Positions 27,101 to 36,365 of a stretch of 64,000 nucleotides of DNA are shown one piece after another; the first letter of the stretch is position 1, and each line of letters begins with the position of its first letter. This DNA comes from Nipponacmea schrenckii (lineage: Eukaryota; Mollusca; Gastropoda; Lottiidae). A program made the position numbers and the translations under genes. The DNA lies in NCBI GenBank assembly GCA_030562195.1, contig CM060200.1:30047023-30111022 (forward strand). Reading direction: 5' to 3'. The notes beneath the pieces were generated by a model. The model saw nothing but the letters and a program-made list of their open reading frames with translations. It did not search any database and was not told where the DNA came from.

Positions 27101-28929
27101 TTACATAGCATATTGAAATCATGTCAGAAAATAGCCTGCCCAAAATAAGACCGCCCAAAATTAGCGCTCCCAAATTAAGGAAATAAATCTGCCTAAATGA
27201 AACTTGATATATAAATACCTGAATATTTGTTATCAACAAAACACAAATTATTCCCCAAAATTATTTAATACCAGGTATTTCATAAAAACAATGTAATGCC
27301 CTTTTAAAACCTTAAACAAGTCTGTAACACAACAAGCATGGCAAAGTTTTTTGGGTGCCGAAAAGAGGAACTGTTCTGCCTGTGGAGGTAAATAAAGCAT
27401 TGAATAGAAAGTTGTAAGCCTCCAAAGGCTCTCTGGAAAGCCTTAAAATCAATCAGAAGTCATACCTGGTGGGCCTCTGGTGAATTGCAAAGAAAAGCCC
27501 TCTGTTGGTCATGTAGCCTACTGATAAAATGGAGTACCGTACCTATAATTATTAGGCCCATTAGAATTAGTCTATAGTTTCTTATTAAAATGAAGATTAA
27601 AAGGAAAGAAATTAATATGATGTACCTTTGGGTCAGCTGGTTTGAGAGAGAACTTATCTTTTTTTTCACCATGCTCATCAAATAAAACTATAACTCTATC
27701 AGATGTACAGACTGCAAACTTCTGATTATTATTAGACCAAGCTAGGGCACAAATCTTGGAAGCACCTTCCTATAAAACAAAATTAATTAAACATTGATAT
27801 TGCCAACAGAACATTAAGTTTTCCCTGCTTCAATTACCTATCATCGGCCGTATCCTTATTCACTTCACCATTTAGTATCAAGAACATAGTTTGCCCCTTT
27901 GTTTTGCTGTAATGTCCAGGAGGAAAAAGGAACACTATGTAGAGGTAATTGATTAATCTTTTAATTAACCAATTTCAATTTCTCACATTGTTATCAGTCT
28001 TAATTAATTAGTTGAATGATTGTCATTGATTAAATCATTTATTGTTTGTTTTAGGTATTGAAGAAAATCGAGTCTTGTGGATGTGAATGTTCATTTTGGT
28101 ATGTTTTTCACTGGGTGCAGTGTTTATGGTGAAAAGTTCAAGCTGTTGGCCTACAGGAAACATATAATAATCGCAAAGGAGTATACAAATTTATTAGAAA
28201 TTTAATGGCACTACCATTCTTAAAGCCTAGTTTTTTATGTCCTGATACCTCTTTTGTGCTGTGAAGGAGACTGGGTTGATACCCAGGTTCAGTCTTTCAA
28301 GAAGACAGAGACAGACTGTGGTGTACAATTCCATAAATAAGAAATCTAAAAGGAACAAGTAAAGTCTATACAGTAAAATAAATATCCTAATTGAAGGTAG
28401 GAAGAACATTCAATGTACCGGTTTCATTGTATTGTTATAGTTATTATTAATGAAAATAAAATATGATTTTAATTCAAATTATCCTTGTTAATTAAGCATA
28501 ATATATGTATATATATGAGGGAGGAAACTGGGGGGAAATCACTAGGGTGGAACTCACTAGGGTGGAACTTGAAAAGGGGGAAACCACTGTATCCCGTTAT
28601 ATTAGGTTGGTTTTTTTGGCTGTGCTTGTAGGCCCTATATATATGTGAAAAATAAATATCTTTTGGATTAGTTTGGGTTGTCGACTACGGCATTGAAAGG
28701 GTTAAATTAATATTGAACCTCCAGGCTTTGTGTAGGTTAGACTTGAATTGGTTTGACAACATATTCGCCATATACGGACAAGGGGCTGCAGTTATTTGCA
28801 CTAGACAAAACTTGGATTTGGAAGTAAATAAGTTGAGTTAAGAAATAAATTTAGAGGAATCAAAATGTAAATTAATCATAAATGAACTACCTCAGGTTGC
28901 ATAAGATTCTTAAAATGCTTCAGTCTCAT
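9129..28929 (-). CDS. IFT172: Intraflagellar transport protein 172 (IFT-B complex)
   Basis: The complete coding region is present in about 48 exons over 19.8 kb. The first exon (28929-28891) encodes [13 protein letters not shown]. The second (27769-27626) begins the WD-repeat region with [16 protein letters not shown]. The last ends in PTYSFQ and a stop at 9129. WD-repeat blades occupy exons from about 27.8 to 21.5 kb; TPR-like helical repeats fill the rest, with landmarks such as [20 protein letters not shown] (about 14.8 kb), [20 protein letters not shown] (about 14.5 kb) and [11 protein letters not shown] (about 10.9 kb). Exons recognised by eye include those near 27.0, 26.7, 25.6, 25.0, 24.2, 23.5, 22.77, 21.6, 21.35, 20.6, 19.3, 18.0, 16.65, 15.2, 14.2, 12.5, 11.0, 9.9 and 9.5 kb. 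IFT172 is a peripheral IFT-B subunit needed for cilium assembly and for the turnaround of trains at the tip. No frameshift or stop was seen in the exons read. Order, length and both ends match the animal family, which is about 1750 residues. Confidence 0.95.
16810..17750. repeat. Hairpin-ended repeat element in an IFT172 intron
   Basis: Several units of about 160-170 bp contain GACTAAGTCAAGTGCAATAA, 'aactcaaaaaccgttcat' and 'catcaatataaatgatcaca'. The block opens with TTGCCTAGCAAGATACGCCCAC and closes with a GACGGACGGAC run (about 17675-17705) and a CCACATTATAATGTGG hairpin leading into GGGCATATAAAA. The opening ATACGCCCAC is the inverse of the closing GTGGGCATAT, so the element has short terminal inverted repeats. 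It belongs to the same family as the blocks at 1-1085 and 38.5-40.0 kb and lies between IFT172 exons near 18.0 and 16.7 kb. Confidence 0.85.
18182..18640. mobile_element. TTAA-flanked MITE in an IFT172 intron
   Basis: A 459-bp element begins AGGGATAATAGGCGT (18182-18196) and ends with the perfect inverse ACGCCTATTATCCCT (18626-18640). A TTAA tetranucleotide sits immediately outside each end (18178-18181 and 18641-18644), as expected for piggyBac-type insertion. No transposase frame is present, so it is non-autonomous. It lies in the intron between the exons near 18.73 and 18.02 kb. Confidence 0.82.
22850..23459. repeat. Tandem array of an IFT172 exon end and its splice donor
   Basis: About 14 degenerate copies of a roughly 43-bp unit fill nearly the whole intron between IFT172 exon 12 (ends 23460) and exon 13 (starts 22796). 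On the gene strand each unit reads like the last 30 or so coding bases of exon 12 (encoding LIDLKTIAI), followed by the donor GTAAGTTTGACAT. About ten copies keep an exact GTAAGT. Two units carry a short extra duplication (TTACTGATTTACTG on the given strand). Confidence 0.92.
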
Positions 28930-29141
28930 TTTTTTCTTACTTTGGATCTATCTAACTTCTCATGAATATGATTAATTTTTCTACTCTACTCTTGATTTGT
29001 TGTAGATTAATGGAATGTTGTAGCAACACAGGAAGTTCAGGTGGCGCTGTATGAAGTCAAACCGCACACAAAAGAGGGTGAATTCATCATTGGGTGAATT
29101 GGTCTAAAGACGATATGACTTCTTCCGGTGCTTGATTGAAG
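28930..29141. promoter_or_regulatory. Compact bidirectional promoter of IFT172 and the four-helix membrane gene
   Basis: Only 212 bp separate the two divergent start codons. Candidate sites are an X-box-like near-palindrome GTTGTAGCAAC (29017-29027, one base shorter than the tightest RFX consensus), an adjacent ETS-type CAGGAAGT (29029-29036) and a second ETS-type CTTCCGG (29122-29128). RFX sites are typical of cilium genes, and ETS sites are common in bidirectional promoters. Binding is inferred from motif form only. Confidence 0.6.
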
Positions 29142-30919
29142 ATGGCTCCTGTTTGGAATTTTAGAAGAAAACCCAAAAATATCTTATATTCCTGTCAATT
29201 GGTAAGAGTACGGATGCTTTCCACATTGTTTTCTTGGAATTTAGTTGATAGCCATTATGTTTTACTGCTTGAGAAACAAAGAGAAAATGAAATAATAGTA
29301 ATAGGCTTAGAATAAAGAACAGCAGACTTATAAATCACAGGAATTGGAGGAGCCATCAATACGACAATAGAGTCGTATCACTCACTCACATAGTATATGT
29401 CTTTATATATACTATGTGAGTGAGTGATACGACTCTATTGATGGCTCCTCCAATTCCTGTGTATAAATTCTTTCTGTGAGATTTTTTTTTCATTTAAAAA
29501 AATTGTTTTAAGACGGGCTTTAATAAATGTTTGTTTACCAAGTCAACCCAATATTGATTCTTATTTATATTTCAGATTATTTTGATGTTATCAGTATTGA
29601 TATATATCTGTCATACATCAGAAGATGGAATAAGTTATTCTAAAATATTTGATGTTGTTGGTAACTCCTTGAGATTCAGTTTGAACTGTTCTATTGTATG
29701 TCATCTGATAATATTAGTTCTGACACTTGCTTATACTCGTATTACCTCAACAATGGTGGTAAGTGTTAAACAGACAATAATTATATAGATTTCATCTTCA
29801 CAATGTCAAGTTATACCTAACTTCTCTTATTCCTAGAATAGCTGCCTTTCTTATATCACATATTGTCTGTAAATGCATCGATTTTATTGGATTTTATGTT
29901 AGCTTGACAGAAACTCTGCAAACAGTAAGCCAGTCTTTCTGTAGACTCTTTTGGCTATATTGTCTGGCAAACAATCAAATCAAATCAAATCCCTGTATTT
30001 CATTATAAAAGTAAAGGACAGTCCATAAGACTAAGACACAGGACAGTAATATCTGTAGCCTATGCAAACAGGCCCGATTTTTATTATATCTAAAATATCC
30101 TGAGATAACAGTGATTTGAAAGAATGCAATTGTTTGTGCAATTGTAGACAATATAATTTTGATATTCCAATGATTAGTCTTAGAAATGATTACTTAAATG
30201 TGATCAAAACATTTCCTTGTGGAGACCAAGACTCTGCACCTTGAACAAAATCATTTCCCTAATCCCAAATCTGGGAACCACTTTCAATCAGAGAATAGTT
30301 CTGAAATGAAATATTAAGGTATTAAACCATTTTATTTTGTAGGAGTTTAGTATGAATTGTATTAATGTATTGTTGATGATAATCAGCTCCATATTGTTGT
30401 GTGTTTCTATCAATCAGATGTCTAAAGTCTCAGCTATACAAGAAGTTAATTTAACGTTTCAGTATTATGATGTTAATATTGTAAGTCTCTCATTTCTTCC
30501 ATTCATTTCAGATATAAAAATGTCAGATTTGCATCCTTCTGACAATATTGTCGTCCAGTAATACTATGAAACCGTTTAGTGTGTAATTTATTTGCTGTTC
30601 AGATATTATATATCTGGTGTTCACTCTCTAACCTGTAATTCTAAACAAAAATTATTTTCCACATTTGAAGTTTATTCTAACATTGGATTATTTTGAATCA
30701 AACCAGGATGTGCTTAATATTTTTCTTGATTTACTTTAATTATATATTTTTTTTACCATAAATATATATATTTTTCAGGCATTTACTTTTATGTGCATGA
30801 TACTCCTATGTGGCACAACATGGTATTCATTTTTTGAAATTAAAAAGAAGAGATTATTTGATTTACCTATAAATGTTTCTCATTCCAATACTGATTTACC
30901 TAGTGATATTCCTACCTGA
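29142..30919 (+). CDS. Unidentified four-helix membrane protein, 173 residues
   Basis: Four exons, 29142-29201, 29576-29758, 30343-30480 and 30779-30919, all join in phase 0 with good donors and acceptors. The ATG sits in a favourable context (GAAGATGG). Four hydrophobic segments are visible at about residues 20-35, 52-76, 85-103 and 128-146. The short N-terminus is basic (RRKPK) and the C-terminal tail begins KKKR after the last helix, consistent with both ends cytosolic. The loop between helices 3 and 4 holds one Asn-Leu-Thr site. No catalytic motif is evident and the family was not recognised; a TMEM179-like or other small tetraspan protein is possible. Sharing a promoter with IFT172 makes a ciliary role worth testing (inference). 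Confidence 0.8.
29336..29461. mobile_element. Foldback (hairpin) insertion in intron 1 of the four-helix gene
   Basis: Arm 29336-29398 is the inverse complement of arm 29407-29461. All 55 bases of the right arm pair, and the left arm has one 8-base insertion (ACGACAAT). The loop is only 8 bases. TATAAAT stands directly on both sides (29329-29335 and 29462-29468), consistent with a 7-bp target duplication. No coding capacity. Confidence 0.85.
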
Positions 30920-31732
30920 TTGTCACCGTTAAGTCAACTTTACCTCTATACAGATACAATGAAGTCGGGTAAATATAGGAAACGCGCTGGTTCAAATCAA
31001 GTTTTTGATGTCACTTGTTTTCAGGATGAAGGATAATATTGTTTTTTTTTTGTTTTTTTTGTTAGTAAACTCATTAAAGAGTAATTTTGTACTTCATATG
31101 TCACAGAAACAGTCCTAAGTGATAAAAACAGTACTGTTTACAAGACGTTAATTTTTCTCAGAATAGTGCAGAATAGTGGTTGTGAAAAACCATGTAGTTA
31201 GTGTTGTTTTTTATTACTTATAGAGAAAGCTAGCATATATATTTATCATCGGTTGGAATGGAAATTCAGTTTAAGAATAAAATGTCATTACAAGCAAAAG
31301 GTTGACATTATCTCATATCATTGTCATAGATAATTTACATTTATAGATTACTGTTGGCAACATTTCATACTTTGATCTTATTCTATATTTTAAAGATTGC
31401 TGTTAGTAATTCATCATAGGTTTGAGATATTCACATCTTCTTTTGAGCAAATAACTTTACATAAATCAGTGAAGCATTTCTGCGAGAAATATTAGAAAAT
31501 AGTTTGATATTTGCTGAAAATATCCACAATACTAGGTGAATTCACAGTGTACGTTCTTTTGCTATATCAAGTGCAATATTTATTGGGTATTCGGGTAGGC
31601 TTTAAAACTTGTGGTCTGTTGTTATTATTGTTATATTTTTCTTAGTATACTGCTGTTTATTTTGTTGTTTTTGACAATATATTATTATTTTTATATGTAA
31701 TTTTGTTTAATATAATGTTTTATTGTACTGAA

Positions 31733-31738
31733 AATAAA
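31733..31738 (+). terminator. Polyadenylation signal of the four-helix membrane gene
   Basis: AATAAA about 815 bases after the stop codon, after an AT-rich 3' UTR without coding character. It is the most plausible 3' end seen. Confidence 0.45.
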
Positions 31739-32822
31739 TATTTAAAGTGCTAATTTTGCTTAGAAATAGTTTGGTTAGATGGAGGCCAACTGACAAGTGT
31801 TGATAACTCCTTAAGCAAATATTGCTCTAAGATTAACATTTCCCAAGCCAGTATTGAGATATGATATGAGACTGAGCTGCTTTTGAAAGCACAAAAGGGA
31901 AACCTTGTCAGATTCTACATAAATCACTTTAATATATTTTATCTGACATAGGTGGTAAATTTCTTTTGCTCGATTTTCTTTCATATGTAAATAATAGTGT
32001 TGAAATTGTTGGTCTCTAAAAAAGAAATTCATCACAAAGATACAAAATGACTTTCATATTGCAATCGCAAAAGCAGTCCATTCACATTTGTTTGTGCTCA
32101 CTCTACAGGATACAAATCTTTACGGATTCTTTTTTTTTTCTGTGTAAGTGTCATAATGAAGATGATCTCTATCCATTTTTAGTGATGATATGATAATTTT
32201 TCACTGAAATATTGTGTCAGACTTGGCGTTTGATACTCCATTTGCCTAAGGGTGCAACTCATGCTTATTATACAGGCATCAGTTCTATATGTATTCTTTT
32301 GATTTTTTATTTTGTCATTGTTTATTTTGATTATTGTCATTGTTTAGGTAATTGGTATTAATTTTCGTAATGATCTGATCATTTTTCATCAAAATATTGT
32401 GTCTGAATGATTATTGGCTCTTAAACAGGATGCATGTCACATTTCTTGACTAATTTTAACGGAACTTGGCCTGAGTATGGGTAATCACCTAAGGACGAAC
32501 CCTATTGAAAATCAGATAAATCTTAAAATATTTAATATCAGTTATTGCTCTGTTTTTGAAAAAGTGTCAAAATTTTAGCTCGTAAACACTTTAGAAGGCA
32601 CAATGCTTTACAGATTTTAACAGAACTTGCTGAAAGTTTTAATTATCATTCAAGGATGAACCTTAAAACAAGAAATATCACAAAATATTTAATATGAATT
32701 ATTGCCTGTGTTCTTTTAAACGCGTTTGGTTTGTGGATCGTTTACCCAAGGCACAATTTCTTACAGATTTTGATGACTTTTGTTGAAATTGTTTGTTATC
32801 ACCCAAAAGTGAATTCTTTTAA

Positions 32823-33292
32823 AGGGGCACAATCTTGATTTTTAGGGGTCGTTTTGGGCCTTTGTTACATTTAAACAGTCCTCAGAAATACTCAAGCTCT
32901 AAGAAAATCGAAAAATACCTTGAAATATACCTAAAAAATTTCACTTTTTATTTTTTTTTTTATGGCTGTACGCGGCTGGTCTTCAGTCAGTCCGAAAATT
33001 GTGTGTCCTGTTGACAAAATCTACAATTGTTATTACATGTACTTTCTTTTTGTTTTATCAGTGTGGGCCTGCGCAGTAGTCTATTTATAACTCTTTGATT
33101 TTCCAATATGGCGGGACGTTCATAATATCTTAAGACATTATGATTTTCACGGATAATTATGTATACCCATGGATTTGAAGGCTCAAATTTCAAAGGTAAG
33201 CTCTGTAGACTATTTCTGATTAGATAAACAAAAGATTTCATGTGTTTGAGGCTGTCGGATGATAGTCCGAAACAAATCAAGACTGTGCCTCT
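32823..33292. mobile_element. Second TTAA-flanked MITE
   Basis: A 470-bp element with 19-bp imperfect terminal inverted repeats: AGGGGCACAATCTTGATTT at the left and the inverse of AGAGGCACAGTCTTGATTT at the right, two mismatches. TTAA lies directly outside both ends (32819-32822 and 33293-33296). A minus-strand 97-codon open frame lies within it but has no recognisable transposase motif. Confidence 0.8.
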
Positions 33293-33419
33293 TTAACAAT
33301 CAAAAATACTGAAAATCTTTAATGAGTTATTGCCTTGTTATTAGGTATAATTCTTGACACATTCTAAGGAAACTTAGTAATATTGTACATTTATCACCCT
33401 AAAAAAGAAGTATATGTAT

Positions 33420-33760
33420 ATTTCATTTTTATTCAAAATCAATGCTGCCAGTGGGCATATATTACCTTGCCTGGCAAGATTTCTTTGTATTAGCTATATT
33501 GTACAACTCGGCTCACTCTACAGGCAACAACTCTTATGGATTCTTCTGACATCTATATTGTAGGTCATCGTTATGAAGATGATCCCTATTTATATTTGTA
33601 TTTTTTAAATAATCTGATAATTTTTCACCTAAATATTGTGTCTGATTTTAGAATAGATGTGCACCAAATGTGAATGGACAACAAACAATAATTCATCTTC
33701 AATCAATGCTGTTGGTGGGCGTATGTCACCTCGCTTCACAAGGGTATCTTTTAAGTTTAT
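33420..33760 (-). repeat. Two solo ends of the hairpin repeat family, reversed
   Basis: Near 33445-33483 the minus strand reads TTGCCAGGCAAGG...ATATGCCCACTGGCAGCAT, nearly the same as the start of the element at about 38.46 kb. Near 33700-33750 a second, more diverged copy reads GACATACGCCCACCAACAGC on the minus strand. Neither has the GACGGAC run or the repeat units, so they are isolated or truncated ends. Confidence 0.65.
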
Positions 33761-36149
33761 GTGCATTTAAACCAATTCATAAATGATAATACTTAATGGG
33801 TAATTGGGGAGATTTGGGTAATTATGGACATATAAATAAGAATGTTAAATAACTTTAGATAAAAGGAACACAGTTGTTATAATGTATTGTTGATATAACA
33901 ATAGACTGGCAGGTTTTATTTATGATTATTTACATTATGATATCAATATTATACATAGCTTATAAAAAACATAGCTTCCACATAGCTAGAAGTTAGCTCA
34001 TTAACATACAGCATAGCTAATATCTATCTTTATAAATAGTCTTATTATACAAAAATCATAATTTATTAAGCAGTGCTTTACACAAGCCAAGCTTAGTCCA
34101 AAGACCATTTAAAAATGCAAAATTTTGTGGGTCTGAATACTGTTAGCTTATTACTACACAGTACCTGGACATTATAAGCACAGCCCTTCTAAAGAAACTT
34201 TTACAAGTAGAAATAATTTAAAGTAACTATAGTTTAGTTGAAATAACATGTTAATAAATAATAATATCTAAAATATAGCTTACTAAAACTTCATTCCATC
34301 ATTATAACTATATATATATACATGTAGTAGGACTGAACACTATTAGAAAACTTAACAATATATGTAAGGCATCTATAGCTGATATTTTGTCATTCGTTAG
34401 ATTATCATGGACAGAACTAGATTATTTAGAGCATAATTATACCAATGAAAGTAATATGGTAAATACAGACCAATATATAAAAAAGTTATATTACATAATA
34501 TTAATTATGATATCAAAATAATGCAAATGGTTTAAATTATAAAATAATAAACAGAATATTATTAATTGGTTTCATTTAACATTTGTTAGTATTCGTGCCT
34601 GCTATTTTACCTCAGTTTCAGATACCTGTAACTCTTTTCAGAAGTTTGTATATTTATTTGTTTTCATAATGCATTTTTTTCTCAGTAATAACAACATCGA
34701 TATCTTTCTATTCTTTAGTATTTCTTATTTCATCAATCTGATGTCTTTCAATTTATATTGAAAGCTGAAAAGTTGCTTTATCCATTAAATATGAGTAAAA
34801 AAAAACAGTAAAGCAATTGACAATAACTACTCATTACAAGATTGCAACTGAATAACATCTTGAGAGTGTGAGCAATAGAAGTCAAATATTGAGATAAAAT
34901 GGTTATGTGACCTATGTCTATTATTGATTGTGATATTTGATCTTTTTTTATATATATCTGGTAAAAATGTAAAAACTTTGTAGCAAATAATTAATATTCA
35001 GAGCTGTCTTTGACTAGAACATATTAATAACTATTATAAATAAAAATATACATGTTGTCTAATATACATTTCAAAAACAAATAAAATATCTATTTAAAAT
35101 CATAGCATTGTTAAAACAACTGTGAAGCATTTAATATGAATATGAATATGGATACTTTTGTCTCTATTTAACAAAAATCAACATGCATGCTTCTGCCAAT
35201 AAGTAATTGTTGATGATAATGACAAATATAATTCTAAACCATCAATCAAAACTCTATGATATTTACCTATAAATTCAGCTGTAAATGATTAGAATTAGGT
35301 TTGTCATTACTTTGTCATTAGGAAAATGCATTGAAATGTGGTTTAACGTAGTTTTGGCACTTCAAAAATGATATGATCTATAATTAGAACACTATTCACA
35401 TAATTGAAAGATTGTAGACTTTTGTTTTGCAGAGTCAGACAAGAGATCAAAGGTATTTGGAATCAGTATTAAAGAATAAAAAGAAGTGAGCTAGGATAGG
35501 TAAGAACTATATACAAGTGATAAGTTATAGCACTATTAAGACAGTTGAATAATAACCATTCATTATGTTAGAAATATTTACATAATAATATTAAGTTACA
35601 TATTAATAACCAAAGACTTATATAAGTTAGAATCATAATGTCGTACACTAAGCTACCAGAAACCATTCATTTTGGAGTAAATAATTGTATTTCGTTTTTT
35701 AAAACCTATACATTGAACTAAATAACAATCCATGTAAATGATAACTCTTTTCAAACATTCTATAAGACACACGAAGAAAGTACAAGGAAGGAAATTATTG
35801 AATATTGAAAGCCCTGTGTATCTTATAATAACAATTATACAAAACATACCCCCTTATAACATCATGAAAGCCCAGAATTGAAATATTTTACACCATACTG
35901 AATTATCCATTAATATTGTAGAACTGTTTTTTTTTTACACTAGGCATTTGTTCAATATGAGCAGATATCAAAAGCATTATTCATCATTACACAGCAAGAT
36001 AATATATTGTCTGTTTATGTAGTGATGAACATCCATAATGGTACAATAATGCTGTGCAACACTGTTTTTCAAAAACGGAAAACAGTATCATGAAAAATGA
36101 TATTTCAAAAATAACTAGTTAAATAACATAATTCAACATCGTCCAACCA

Positions 36150-36365
36150 TGAACATTATTGTTCACTCTTCAAACCATGATTTCATCCAAATCATTATTG
36201 TTCACTCCTCAAACCATGATTTCATCATAATATTTTTCACTCCTCAAACCTTGATTTCTTCGTTATCATTATATTGCACTCCTCATTCTATGATTAGGCC
36301 TACATCAGGATCATTATTTTCTACTCCTCAAACCATGATTTCATCATGATCATTTCTTTTCTGAC
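36150..36365. repeat. Tandem array over the stop codon of the myosin gene
   Basis: About five copies of a 35-45-bp unit with 'cactcctcaaaccatgatttcatca' character on the given strand, spaced at about 36171, 36210, 36245, 36284 and 36329. The last copy contains the final codons (DEIMV) and TGA stop of the myosin IX frame; the others lie just downstream in its 3' UTR. Confidence 0.85.

Larger units (their letters stand above)
31756..36149. other. Repeat-rich intergenic region
   Basis: No gene was recognised between the four-helix gene and the 3' end of the myosin gene. About 32040-32220, 32300-32420 and 33490-33670 are diverged copies of one sequence, each with 'tgaagatgatc' and/or 'gataatttttca..aaatattgtgtctga'. 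Segments near 32430-32850 resemble each other ('cacaat.cttacagattttaac'). From about 33.8 to 36.1 kb the sequence is very AT-rich and appears unique. The interval also contains the MITE and solo repeat ends listed separately. Confidence 0.6.

Noticed and set aside
29142..30919. KRTCAP3, a small four-helix gene adjacent to IFT172 in mammals.
   Set aside because: No recognisable sequence similarity beyond four helices, and as I recall KRTCAP3 lies at the 3' side of IFT172, while this gene is at its 5' side.
32987..33280. A 97-codon minus-strand open frame.
   Set aside because: It lies wholly within a TTAA-flanked MITE, has no recognisable motif and no splice partners.
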